59,225 nt of DNA, taken from Candidatus Peribacteria bacterium (GTDB lineage Bacteria; Patescibacteriota; Gracilibacteria; Peribacterales; Peribacteraceae). The number at the start of each line of letters is the position of its first letter. Position 1 is the stretch's first letter. The notes beneath the pieces were generated by a model. The model did no database searches, was not told the DNA's origin, and worked only from the letters and a program-made list of their open reading frames with translations. Of the stretch, positions 51,268-59,138 are shown piece after piece. The translations under genes were made by a program, and so were the position numbers. The DNA lies in the NCBI GenBank assembly GCA_018652265.1, contig JABICL010000047.1:1-59225 (forward strand), read 5' to 3'.

Positions 51268-51417
51268 AATAAGGTTCGCTCGCGTGCTTAATTTTTATTC
51301 TGAATAAGGTTCGCTCGCGTGCTTAAGGTGGTATATGCGACGAAATCAACATGGGATTGATAATATATTGGTACCCAAGAATGATTTCTTACGCAAAATA
51401 CCACCTGCACGCTTGCT
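51268..51417. repeat. Family I structured palindrome, copy 2, with duplicated left end
   Basis: GAATAAGGTTCGCTCGCGTG occurs twice (51268 and 51303). The full copy (51308-51417) has the stem GGTGGTAT/ATACCACC, GCG/CGC, the asymmetric loop AC against TTA and GAAATCA/TGATTTC. Compared with copy 1, C-G pairs have become T-A pairs in the stem. It lies shortly after the stop of the regulator gene. Confidence 0.85.
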
Positions 51418-51419
51418 AC

Positions 51420-51545
51420 CTGGTATGTCATGCTGAGCCGTGCTGAGCGAGTAGAACTGGAAGCAAAGTGAGCTTGCGAACTAGCTTTAAGTTCTGCTTT
51501 GTCATCCTGAGCTTGTCGAAGGGCGAAGTACGTGTCGAAGCATTG
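51420..51545. repeat. Family A repeat, copy 4
   Basis: TGTCATGCTGAGCCGTGCTG, GAGCGAGTAGAACTGG, AGCTTTAAGTTCTGC, TCATCCTGAGCTTGTCGAAG and GAAGTACGTGTCGAAGCATT. It directly follows the family I copy and ends about 65 nt before rplS. Confidence 0.82.
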
Positions 51546-51611
51546 TAGGGGCAATAAAACACCGTTTTTTAATTTGGGGTTTTGTGGGTTTTGGACTAGA
51601 GTATTCGGGCT

Positions 51612-52103
51612 ATGTCCATGGTTCTTCAGGCACAGGCAAAGAAGTTCAGTAGACCATTCCCAGAAGTAAGATCTGGTTATACTGTTCGTGTTCACCAGAA
51701 AGTAGTAGAAGGTGAGAAGGAGAGGGTGCAGATTTTTGAAGGTTTGGTCATAGCAGTACACAAAGGAAGATGTATTACAGATGGATCTTTTACAGTTAGA
51801 AAGATCGTAGAAGGCGTAGGTGTAGAGAAGGTTTTCCCAATGTGTTCTCCAAATGTCACTAAAGTAGAAGTTATCAAAGTTGCTAAGGTTCGTAGAGCAA
51901 AGCTCTTCTTCTTACGTGGAAGAAGAGGAAAGGCAGCAAGGCTTAGTGAAAGATTTACTACTGCAGATGAGTTTAAAGTAGCGGTCGCAGAACAAAAGGT
52001 AGAGGAGCCGGAGGAAACAGAAGAGGTTGAAGAAGTTGAGGCTCAAGAGTCAGATGATTCCAAGGAGTCAGAGGAAACACAGAAATCTAAAGATTCTAAA
52101 TAA
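51612..52103 (+). CDS. rplS: 50S ribosomal protein bL19 with acidic tail
   Basis: bL19 at the 30S-50S interface. The standard domain is at residues 1-118 ([55 protein letters not shown]). A tail of about 45 residues made largely of Glu, Val, Ser and Lys follows. Typical bL19 has about 115 aa; this has 163. TAGAGT lies 9 nt before the ATG. A family I palindrome starts at the base after the stop. Confidence 0.95.
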   Translation: MSMVLQAQAKKFSRPFPEVRSGYTVRVHQKVVEGEKERVQIFEGLVIAVHKGRCITDGSFTVRKIVEGVGVEKVFPMCSPNVTKVEVIKVAKVRRAKLFFLRGRRGKAARLSERFTTADEFKVAVAEQKVEEPEETEEVEEVEAQESDDSKESEETQKSKDSK

Positions 52104-52294
52104 GGTCCGCTCGCATGCTGAATGTTTCATATTGCGCCGCGATCAACGCAGCTCAATTTTATCTGGTACAGTCGTTTTTTAGGTTTTATTCGAATAAGAC
52201 ACGTGACTGCTGAAAGATCGCTTACGCAATATAAAACGGCATGCTTGCTAGTTTTGGTGTTTTAATCAGAAAAATACCGCCTGCTTGCTTGCTG
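52104..52294. repeat. Family I structured palindrome, copy 3, plus partial right end
   Basis: It begins at the base after the rplS stop (GGTCCGCTCGCATGCTGAA). The stem ATATTGCG/CGCAATAT, internal loop CC against TTA and GCGATC/GATCGC keep the geometry of copies 1 and 2 with other bases. A second right-end fragment AAAAATACCGCCTGCTTGC lies at 52269-52294. Confidence 0.82.
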
Positions 52295-52334
52295 CTTTAT
52301 ATATTCAATAACTGCATTTCTGCTTCGTTACCCC

Positions 52335-52340
52335 TATAAT
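52335..52340 (+). promoter_or_regulatory. -10 element of the pyruvyltransferase gene
   Basis: A consensus TATAAT 7 nt before the ATG at 52348. Confidence 0.6.
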
Positions 52341-52347
52341 CACAGGT

Positions 52348-53421
52348 ATGCGATACCTTCTCGTTGGTAATTATGGGGTAGGAAATGTGGGAGATGAGAT
52401 TCTCAAGGATTATTTTCTAGAGAGGTTTTCAGATATAGACTGGATAGTTTGCTCAGATGATTCAGAAGTTGGAATTTCAAGATTTCCGTCTGGAATTAAA
52501 TCCTTCTTTTCTTTTGGTTGGATAAAAACTGTTAATGCACTCAGAAAGTCAGATGGAATGGTATTTGGTGGGGGATCACTATTTACAGATGCAGAATCTG
52601 TGAGGGCGTGCTGGATATGGTTCGTACATGCTTTGTTTGCAGTGGTTTTTAGAAAACCAATATATCTAGCTTTTCAAGGTATTGGACCTTTTAAAACTAA
52701 GCTTGGAATGATTCTTTCTAGATGGGTTATAAGGCGTTCGAAGTTTATAAGTGTGAGAGATTATGTTTCATTTGATCGTGTAAATGACATGTTAATGAAA
52801 AGCAGGGTTTACTCGGATGAGAATTCGAAAAAGGTGGAAAAGAATAAAGAAGTTATTCAATCGTTTGATCCTTCGATTTTGCTTTTAGAAAGCCAAGAAA
52901 TAGATTCTCGTACACAAAAAGTGTTCACTGTTATCCCCAGGTTATCAACAGAATGGGAAGGGGGTGGAATCATGCGTTTTGTGAAAGAATTTGAAGGGTT
53001 TGAAAGGGAAAATTGTCAGATAAATGTAGTGTCTATGCAGAGCTCAAATTTAGAAGAACAAAAATTATGTACAACCCTTTCTAGAGCATTGAATGGTAAT
53101 ACGGTTGAGGTTAGAAATTTTCAATCTCTCGCAAGTTTCATTTCTGTTTCTAGCATTGTAATCACGCAACGTTATCATGGAGCATTAGCAGCGCTCTCAT
53201 CTGGCATACCGTTCATATCAATTTTTCAAAAAGAAAATGACAAGCTAGATTCAATTGCTCGAATATCTGAGTGCTTGTCATGTGATTTGAATAAATTTTC
53301 AAATAGTCTTATTCGTGAATCTTTGGAAATAAGTAGCCAGAAACTATTAGACGAAAGTCATAAATTCATTAAACTTGCAGAGTTTGGTGAGGAGAAGTTG
53401 AAACAAGCCCTAATAAAATAA
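52348..53421 (+). CDS. Polysaccharide pyruvyl transferase family protein (CsaB-like)
   Basis: 357 aa. It has the family start LLVGNYGVGNVGDEILKDYF, the middle GGGSLFTD and FQGIGPFK, and the C-terminal donor-site stretch TQRYHGALAALSSGIPFISI. CsaB-type enzymes add pyruvate ketals to cell-wall polymers that anchor S-layer proteins. It may thus modify the surface glycan made by the GT4 enzymes. lepA follows after 6 nt. Confidence 0.9.
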   Translation: MRYLLVGNYGVGNVGDEILKDYFLERFSDIDWIVCSDDSEVGISRFPSGIKSFFSFGWIKTVNALRKSDGMVFGGGSLFTDAESVRACWIWFVHALFAVVFRKPIYLAFQGIGPFKTKLGMILSRWVIRRSKFISVRDYVSFDRVNDMLMKSRVYSDENSKKVEKNKEVIQSFDPSILLLESQEIDSRTQKVFTVIPRLSTEWEGGGIMRFVKEFEGFERENCQINVVSMQSSNLEEQKLCTTLSRALNGNTVEVRNFQSLASFISVSSIVITQRYHGALAALSSGIPFISIFQKENDKLDSIARISECLSCDLNKFSNSLIRESLEISSQKLLDESHKFIKLAEFGEEKLKQALIK

Positions 53422-53427
53422 ATCAAA

Positions 53428-55239
53428 ATGGATATACGAAACTTTTGCATTATCGCGCACGTTGATCATGGAAAATCTACACTTGCAGATAGACTTCTGG
53501 AGGTGACAGGAACTGTGCAGAAGCGTGAAATGAAAGAACAGCTACTAGATACAATGGATATTGAAAGAGAGAGGGGAATCACAATTAAGCTGCAGCCAGC
53601 AAGAATGACTCACAAAGGCGTGCAACTAAATCTAATAGATACTCCAGGACATACAGACTTTCGATATGAAGTAAGTAGAAGTCTTGCTGCATGTGAAGGC
53701 GCAATACTTCTGGTAGATGCATCACAAGGTATACAAGCTCAAACTCTTGCAACTTTGTATTCTGCACTAGAGCACAATCTGGAAATAGTTCCTGTATTAA
53801 ACAAAATAGATTTGCCTGCAGCAGATGTTGATAAGGTAACGCAAGAAGTCGTTAAGTTAATTGGCTGTAGTGAAGAGGAAATATTTTGTATATCAGCAAA
53901 AGATGGAACTGGAGTAGGAGAAGTATTGGATGCTTTGGTAGACAAGATCTCTGCTCCCAAATTAGATGATTCAGGTGGTACTAGAGCTTTGATATTTGAT
54001 GCAATATCTGATCCTTACCGTGGAGTAGTCGCCTATGTTCGTGTGATAGGTGGAGAATTAAAAAGAGGAGTTAAATCTGTATTTCTAGGTACGGGGAAAG
54101 AAATAACTGTAGGTGAGGTAGGATGTTTTTCTCCGTCGTACTCTGCTACCAAGACTTTATCTGCTGGAGAGATTGGCTACGTCGTTACTGGCTTAAAAGA
54201 CGTTGCTGATGCCAGAGTGGGTGATACTATTGCATCTTCTCCTGATCTTGAGCCTCTTCCTGGCTACAAAGTTGTAGAGCCTATGGTTTTTGCAGGCCTT
54301 TATCCAAATGATGCAGATGACTTTGATTTACTTAGAGAAGCTCTTGAGAAATTATCTCTAAATGATGCTGCGCTTAATATAGAGCCAGAACAAAATGCTG
54401 CACTTGGAAATGGATTTAGATGTGGATTTTTGGGACTTTTACATATGGATATTATTCAAGAGAGACTCGAAAGAGAATATGACTGTGATGTGATAATAAC
54501 TGCGCCAAGTGTGAATTATGAAGTTGTATTGCAAGCTAAGAATCCATCTTCTGTGGTTCGTTCAAGTTTGCTCAAAGAAGAAGATAAGAATGTTGCTGTT
54601 ATAAGTAATCCAGCAGATTTTCCAGATAGAACAAATATAAAAGAAATTCGAGAGCCTTGGGTAAAGCTGGAAATAGTCGGATCGGATTCTGATGTGGGAG
54701 GTGTGATGAAATTGGTTCAGGAGCGTAGGGGTGTGTATTTATCTCATGAGTATCTAGATGCAGATAGAGTTGTTATGCATTTCGAAGTTCCTTTACAGGG
54801 AATAGTTTTAGACTTCTTTGATAGATTAAAATCTCTTACTTCTGGTTATGGCTCTATGAGTTATGACCTTATTGGATTTCGAGCAGGGGACTTAGTCAAA
54901 TTAGATATTCTGCTTCTTGGAGATCCTATAGATGCACTAAGTACCATAGTTCACAAAGCAGAAGCTAATTCTGCAGGGTGTGCAGTTTGCAAGAAGCTAA
55001 AGGAAGTAATACCTCGTCAGCAATTCCAGATTCCTATACAGGCTGCAATTGGAGGTAAGGTAGTTGCTCGTGAAACTTTGTCTGCACTCAGAAAAGATGT
55101 GACCGCGAAACTTTATGGTGGAGATAGGACTAGGAAAGATAAGCTGCTTAAGAAACAAAAGAAGGGGAAGGATAGACTTAAGGCTATGGGGAAAGTCCTG
55201 CTTCCTCAGGAGGCTTTCTTGAGTGTGTTGAAGAGGTAG
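53428..55239 (+). CDS. lepA: Elongation factor 4 (LepA)
   Basis: A ribosome-binding GTPase involved in stalled or misplaced ribosomes. G1 is AHVDHGKST (9-17), followed by DTPGHTDF and NKIDLP. The elongation-factor domains come next, and the LepA-specific C-terminal domain has KKLKEVIPRQQFQIPIQAAI and LKKQKKGKDRLK. 603 aa is normal. The stop is followed within 3 nt by the convergent tRNA-Gly gene. TAAAAT lies 8 nt before the ATG. Confidence 0.97.
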   Translation: MDIRNFCIIAHVDHGKSTLADRLLEVTGTVQKREMKEQLLDTMDIERERGITIKLQPARMTHKGVQLNLIDTPGHTDFRYEVSRSLAACEGAILLVDASQGIQAQTLATLYSALEHNLEIVPVLNKIDLPAADVDKVTQEVVKLIGCSEEEIFCISAKDGTGVGEVLDALVDKISAPKLDDSGGTRALIFDAISDPYRGVVAYVRVIGGELKRGVKSVFLGTGKEITVGEVGCFSPSYSATKTLSAGEIGYVVTGLKDVADARVGDTIASSPDLEPLPGYKVVEPMVFAGLYPNDADDFDLLREALEKLSLNDAALNIEPEQNAALGNGFRCGFLGLLHMDIIQERLEREYDCDVIITAPSVNYEVVLQAKNPSSVVRSSLLKEEDKNVAVISNPADFPDRTNIKEIREPWVKLEIVGSDSDVGGVMKLVQERRGVYLSHEYLDADRVVMHFEVPLQGIVLDFFDRLKSLTSGYGSMSYDLIGFRAGDLVKLDILLLGDPIDALSTIVHKAEANSAGCAVCKKLKEVIPRQQFQIPIQAAIGGKVVARETLSALRKDVTAKLYGGDRTRKDKLLKKQKKGKDRLKAMGKVLLPQEAFLSVLKR

Positions 55240-55241
55240 AT

Positions 55242-55316
55242 TGGAGCGGGCGAGCGGAATCGAACCGCCATCTTCAGCTTGGAAGGCTGACATAATAACC
55301 ATTATACGACGCCCGC
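55242..55316 (-). tRNA. tRNA-Gly (anticodon UCC)
   Basis: On the minus strand: acceptor GCGGGCG/CGCCCGC, anticodon loop CTTCCAA with anticodon TCC, T loop TTCGATT. Discriminator T and CCA are encoded. It reads GGA and GGG. Confidence 0.95.
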
Positions 55317-55323
55317 AGTGATG

Positions 55324-55623
55324 TTATTGACCGGTTGCGCGTATTCTACAACAAATTTCCTTCGTGCGCTCGTCACTAACTCTAGAAAATGGATTACATC
55401 TAATAATCCTGAGCATAGATAATGTGCAGCCTTTTATAATTCCTTCTGATTCTATTTTTTCTTTTGCAAATTGTGAACAAGTAGGATGATGTCTACAAAA
55501 TCCGTATGGATAACAAGAAGAAAATATTCCGTGGTCTGGTGAAAGTGTTTTTTGGTAGATCTTTATAAGCAAAATCAAGAAAAACTTTATAGGAGCCGAT
55601 AGAAGAATAAGGGTCTTGCGCAT
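55324..55623 (-). CDS. yidD: Membrane protein insertion efficiency factor YidD
   Basis: A 99-aa protein with an N-terminal hydrophobic stretch and the YidD signature: IYQKTLSPDHG, the CRHHPTCSQFAKEKI block and the final IIRCNPFS. It assists YidC in inserting membrane proteins. TATCAG lies 10 nt before the ATG and overlaps the -10 of the divergent gene at 55651. Confidence 0.93.
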   Translation of the reverse strand: MRKTLILLSAPIKFFLILLIKIYQKTLSPDHGIFSSCYPYGFCRHHPTCSQFAKEKIESEGIIKGCTLSMLRIIRCNPFSRVSDERTKEICCRIRATGQ

Positions 55624-55633
55624 AGCCTGTGAA

Positions 55634-55643
55634 CTGATACAGT
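55634..55643. promoter_or_regulatory. Overlapping divergent -10 elements (yidD and neighbour)
   Basis: TATCAG on the minus strand (55639 to 55634) lies 10 nt before yidD. TACAGT on the plus strand (55638-55643) lies 7 nt before the ATG at 55651. They overlap by 2 bp. Confidence 0.45.
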
Positions 55644-55650
55644 GTATACC

Positions 55651-55971
55651 ATGATTGAAACATTAGGAGACGTTTTCATGTTAGTTTCCATCATCTCAGT
55701 TGGACTGGTGGGATTTTTGCTTGCGATATTTTTGTATCACCTGATATTTGTGGTGATGGATCTTAGGCAGATTGCTAAAAGATTGAATGATATAACAGCA
55801 GAAGTAGAGGAAATGGTTATGGCTCCTGTGCAAGTTGCAAGCCAAGCCTTTGGTTGGTTACAGAAGTGGGTTTTTGATTTTTGTCTTTCGGATAAAAAAG
55901 AATGCTCAGAAAAAAAATCAGATAAGAAAAAAAAGTCTTCTGGTAAGAAGAAAGGAAAAAGGAAGAAATGA
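55651..55971 (+). CDS. Small membrane protein with lysine-rich tail
   Basis: 106 aa. One long N-terminal membrane helix (about 8-35), an amphipathic middle (QIAKRLNDITAEVEEMV) that could be a coiled coil, and a tail of about 30 residues that is mostly Lys/Ser. The function is unknown. The start at 55651 follows the 7-nt -10 spacing; a GTG at 55642 overlaps the -10. It ends in TGA. Confidence 0.6.
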   Translation: MIETLGDVFMLVSIISVGLVGFLLAIFLYHLIFVVMDLRQIAKRLNDITAEVEEMVMAPVQVASQAFGWLQKWVFDFCLSDKKECSEKKSDKKKKSSGKKKGKRKK

Positions 55972-55987
55972 AATAAGAATTAGAAGT

Positions 55988-56215
55988 CTATTCTTCGTCT
56001 ACGATTAGTATCGTTTTTACATGTTCAAGCAGTTCTTGAACGATAGTATCGACATTTTCTTCTGCATCGAATTGGTTTCTAGCAGATTCTACATCTGCTC
56101 TGATTGTATTGAGTACTGCAGTGCTAAGCTCGAAATCGACTTCTTTTTTGAACTCTATTTCTCCTGCCAAAATTCTTTCTAGTTTCAGAAGTGTGTCTGG
56201 TGCTCCATCTGCCAT
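55988..56215 (-). CDS. Small acidic protein of unknown function
   Basis: A 75-aa acidic, helical protein with no recognised family. On the minus strand TATAAT-like sequence lies within 10 nt upstream of the ATG (the run ATATAGTTATATTATAAC on the plus strand). It is convergent with the membrane-protein gene (16-nt gap). Confidence 0.5.
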   Translation of the reverse strand: MADGAPDTLLKLERILAGEIEFKKEVDFELSTAVLNTIRADVESARNQFDAEENVDTIVQELLEHVKTILIVDEE

Positions 56216-56293
56216 ATAGTTATATTATAACATATAAATATATTCTAGCAATTTAGAGCCATTTAGGTATTTGTGAGATACAATTGTGCGTGA

Positions 56294-57667
56294 ATGGTAA
56301 TTATGAGCTTTATAAGAAAAATCGTGCCAGAAAGAAGCTTTATTAGGCTTTCCTGGCATTATGCAAAAGCATTCGTAGCAGCAGCTATAAATGGATTCTC
56401 AGCCAGGAAGCTGACTGTAGTGGCTATAACAGGCACAGATGGAAAGACAACGACAGTTGGAATGATCCATCATATACTCATGTCTTCTGGTAGGAGAGTG
56501 GGGTCAGCTTCGACTGCGTTTGTGCAAGTTATGAATGAGAAAGAGGAGAACGAAACTCACCTCACATCACTTAGTCCATTTGTTTTACAAAAATTCCTGA
56601 AAAGATTAGTAAAAGAAAAATGTGAATATGCAGTCATAGAAGCTTCGTCTCACGGCCTTGTTCAGGGAAGGCTAAATTACGCTTATCCTTCTGTTTCTGG
56701 GGTTACAAATGTTACCTCCGAACATTTGGATTATCACAAGAGCATTGAGCAATATAGAAAAGATAAAGGTAAGTTATTTGAGATGCTTAAGGGCAGGGGA
56801 GTGAAAGTTCTAAATGGAGGAGATAAGAGCATGAAGAAGTATTTGAATATTGAATCTGAGGAGACGGTTGTTTATAGTTTGCGCTCTCCTCGACCGAGTC
56901 CTGAGCTTGTCGAAGGGCGAGTGGAGAGGGGGCCTCTCGATGTTCGCTGTGAGCGAACACTCGAGGAAAGCTATGATTTTTGGTTGAGTGATATTAGTGC
57001 CAATGAATTTACGACCAGTGCAAAGATTCATAGGGGAGAAGAAGTTTTTGATCTTGAGCTAAATATTCCAGGAATTTTTAATCTAGAAAATGCACTGTGC
57101 GCAATTAGTTGTGCTTCGTCTGTTGGCATCCCAATTAATGAATGTATTGAATCTTTAGAGAATTTTAAGTCTCTTCCTGGAAGAATGGAGAGGATAGATG
57201 AAGGACAGAAATTTAATGCATTTGTAGATTTTGCAGTTTCTTCTAATTCATACAGAAAAACCTTAGAGACATTACAAAAAATTGTAGGTGAGAATGGAAG
57301 AGTGATGGTTCTATGCAGTAGTTGTGGTAATCGTATGAAGGAGAAGCGTCCAGAGATTGGGAAAATAGCATCAGAATGTGCAGATGTCGTTGTGGTTACA
57401 GAAGATGAAACTTACGGAGAAGATCCTATGAAAGTTCTAGAAGAAGTTTGGAGTGGAATAAATCAAAGTATTACTGAGGCTCATAAGATCGAAGATAGAA
57501 AAGAGGGGATTAGGTTTCTTGTAAAAAATGCTAGAGAAGGGGATGCGATTGTTTTCTGTGGAATGGGACCTTTTTCTACTATGAATAAATTAGAAGGAAG
57601 TATTGAATGGGATGAGAGAAAAGTTGTAAGAGAAATTATTTCAGAAGAAATTAGCAATGAGCATTAA
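56294..57667 (+). CDS. Mur ligase of the MurE type with repeat insertion
   Basis: 457 aa. An ATP-dependent ligase adding an amino acid to the UDP-MurNAc peptide, or a close relative. The ATP loop GTDGKTTT is near residue 50. EASSHGLVQGR, VTNVTSEHLDYHKS and PGRMERI follow. The N-terminal UDP-binding domain 1 of full MurE is almost absent. Residues about 197-226 come from a GC-rich 89-bp family B palindrome. TACAAT lies 9 nt before the ATG at 56294; an ATG at 56303 is also possible. The 3' end overlaps rnhB by 11 nt. Confidence 0.87.
   Translation: MVIMSFIRKIVPERSFIRLSWHYAKAFVAAAINGFSARKLTVVAITGTDGKTTTVGMIHHILMSSGRRVGSASTAFVQVMNEKEENETHLTSLSPFVLQKFLKRLVKEKCEYAVIEASSHGLVQGRLNYAYPSVSGVTNVTSEHLDYHKSIEQYRKDKGKLFEMLKGRGVKVLNGGDKSMKKYLNIESEETVVYSLRSPRPSPELVEGRVERGPLDVRCERTLEESYDFWLSDISANEFTTSAKIHRGEEVFDLELNIPGIFNLENALCAISCASSVGIPINECIESLENFKSLPGRMERIDEGQKFNAFVDFAVSSNSYRKTLETLQKIVGENGRVMVLCSSCGNRMKEKRPEIGKIASECADVVVVTEDETYGEDPMKVLEEVWSGINQSITEAHKIEDRKEGIRFLVKNAREGDAIVFCGMGPFSTMNKLEGSIEWDERKVVREIISEEISNEH
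56883..56971. repeat. Family B palindrome (89-bp form) inside the murE-like gene
   Basis: GCTCTCCTCGACCGAG, a first hairpin CCTGAGCTTGTCGAAGGGC related to family A, GAGTGGAGAGG, GCCTCTCGA, a second hairpin TGTTCGCT/AGCGAACA, TCGAGGAAAGC. It has the same layout as the leuS copy (15090-15178) read in reverse. Translated in frame. Confidence 0.87.
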
Positions 57668-58256
57668 ACATGTAATTGCAGGTATAGACGAAGCAGGCAG
57701 AGGCGCTCTAGCTGGACCGGTGGTTGCGGCAGCATGTCATTTGTCTGATAAAAAAATAACTTCCGTAAAGATTACAGATTCAAAAATGATGACAGAAAAA
57801 GAGCGAGAAGAATCGTTTAAATATTTGGTAAATAATTTTCCTTATGGAGTTGGCATAGTTGATGCAGGGTTTATAGATTCGGATGGAATACTTGCTGCCA
57901 CAGAGAAAGCAATGCAGATTGCTGTGGAAGAATTAAGTAAAATTGTTAGACCAACATATTTACTAGTGGATGGTAGAGATAAGTTTTGGTTTGATATTCC
58001 ACATTCTTCTGTAATAAAAGGAGATCAAAAAGAAAAATGTATTGCTGCAGCATCTATCATCGCAAAAGTGACCAGGGATCATATTATGAAGGATGAAGAT
58101 ATTGTAGAGCCTGGATACCTATTCGCAGAACATAAGGGATATGGCACAGAGGCACATTTTGATGCAATATCTAAAAAAGGTATTAGTAACTTGCATAGAC
58201 GCACTTTCTTGCGTAATCTGGAGTCAGAAAGTCCCGTGGGGGCTTTTTCGAAATAA
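57657..58256 (+). CDS. rnhB: Ribonuclease HII
   Basis: Cuts RNA in RNA-DNA hybrids, including single ribonucleotides. The 199-aa protein shows the active-site motif GIDEAGRGALAGPVV (Asp11, Glu12), LLVDGRDKF and IIAKVTRD. It overlaps the end of the murE-like gene by 11 nt, implying translational coupling. Confidence 0.95.
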   Translation: MSIKHVIAGIDEAGRGALAGPVVAAACHLSDKKITSVKITDSKMMTEKEREESFKYLVNNFPYGVGIVDAGFIDSDGILAATEKAMQIAVEELSKIVRPTYLLVDGRDKFWFDIPHSSVIKGDQKEKCIAAASIIAKVTRDHIMKDEDIVEPGYLFAEHKGYGTEAHFDAISKKGISNLHRRTFLRNLESESPVGAFSK

Positions 58257-58280
58257 GTGCTAACATATACCACCAGAAAT

Positions 58281-58478
58281 ATGAAAATTATTGAATTAAC
58301 AATGAATTACTTCCGTGGAGCAGTAAGTGAGCTCCACCACGTTAGATGGCCTACTAGAAAACAAGCTGTTAGGTTGTCTATTATTACAATCATATTTACT
58401 TTGTGTACTGCTATGGCTTACGGAGTTGTAGATTTTCTACTAGGTAGAGTTGTTGCAGTCGCTTTCCAATTTGCATAG
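58281..58478 (+). CDS. secE: Preprotein translocase subunit SecE
   Basis: 65 aa with one membrane helix and the SecE pattern ELHHVRWPTRKQAVRLS before it. It stabilises SecY. The start at 58281 (MKIIEL) lies 9 nt after TATACC; an in-frame start at 58257 overlaps the end of rnhB. Its TAG stop is immediately followed by the nusG ATG. The secE-nusG order is the conserved bacterial one. Confidence 0.92.
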   Translation: MKIIELTMNYFRGAVSELHHVRWPTRKQAVRLSIITIIFTLCTAMAYGVVDFLLGRVVAVAFQFA

Positions 58479-59024
58479 ATGGGAAAACAAGATCCAAATG
58501 CCGGAAGAAATTGGTATGTATTGCATACTTACGTTGGTTACGAAGATGCAGTAGAAAAGTCTCTAAGACAGAGAATAGAATCTATGAACATGCAAGATTA
58601 TATTTTTGATGTTCAGGTTCCAAAAGAGAAGCAAATAGTTTTCAAGAAGAATGAGCCAGTAGAAATAGAGAAGAAATTATTCCCAGGATATGTATTAGTA
58701 GACATGATTGTGACAGATGAAAGTTGGTATGTAGTTAGAAACACTCCAAATGTTACTGGTTTTGTGGGATCAGAAAATATTCCAGTATCTGTAACTCCAG
58801 AAGAGTTTGGTGTAATTCAGAGAAGAATTGGAGAGCAGGAGGCAAAATACAAGAGTGATTTCCAAGTTGGAGATTTTGTAATAATTATTGATGGTCCGTT
58901 TAAGAATTACGAAGGTAGTGTAGATTCAGTAGACATCGATAAAGGTAAAGTCACAGTTCTTGTATTGATCTTTGATAGAGAAACGCCAGTAGAACTAGAT
59001 TTCACTCAAGTAAAACACAAGTAG
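58479..59024 (+). CDS. nusG: Transcription termination/antitermination factor NusG
   Basis: 181 aa with the N-terminal NGN domain (NWYVLHTYVGYEDAVEKSL; FPGYVLVDM) and the C-terminal KOW domain (FQVGDFVIIIDGPFKNYEG). It links RNA polymerase to ribosomes or Rho. It directly follows secE. Confidence 0.96.
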   Translation: MGKQDPNAGRNWYVLHTYVGYEDAVEKSLRQRIESMNMQDYIFDVQVPKEKQIVFKKNEPVEIEKKLFPGYVLVDMIVTDESWYVVRNTPNVTGFVGSENIPVSVTPEEFGVIQRRIGEQEAKYKSDFQVGDFVIIIDGPFKNYEGSVDSVDIDKGKVTVLVLIFDRETPVELDFTQVKHK

Positions 59025-59062
59025 AGCTTGTAGATGAAGTTTGGTGTAAAATATGGGTATGA

Positions 59063-59138
59063 AGGCCAGTAGCTCAGAGGTTAGAGCACCCGTCTTATAA
59101 GCGGGCGGTCCTGGGTTCAATTCCCAGCTGGCCTACCA
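59063..59138 (+). tRNA. tRNA-Ile (anticodon UAU)
   Basis: The acceptor AGGCCAG/CTGGCCT is a perfect 7 bp. D arm GCTC/GAGC, anticodon stem CCCGT/GCGGG with loop CTTATAA and anticodon TAT, T arm CTGGG/CCCAG, encoded A-CCA. It would read AUA directly. Most bacteria use a CAU tRNA with lysidine for this codon. Confidence 0.93.

Noticed and set aside
29521-52294. Integron attC sites for family I
   Set aside because: There is no GTTRRRY core and no integrase; the asymmetric loop resembles attC only superficially.
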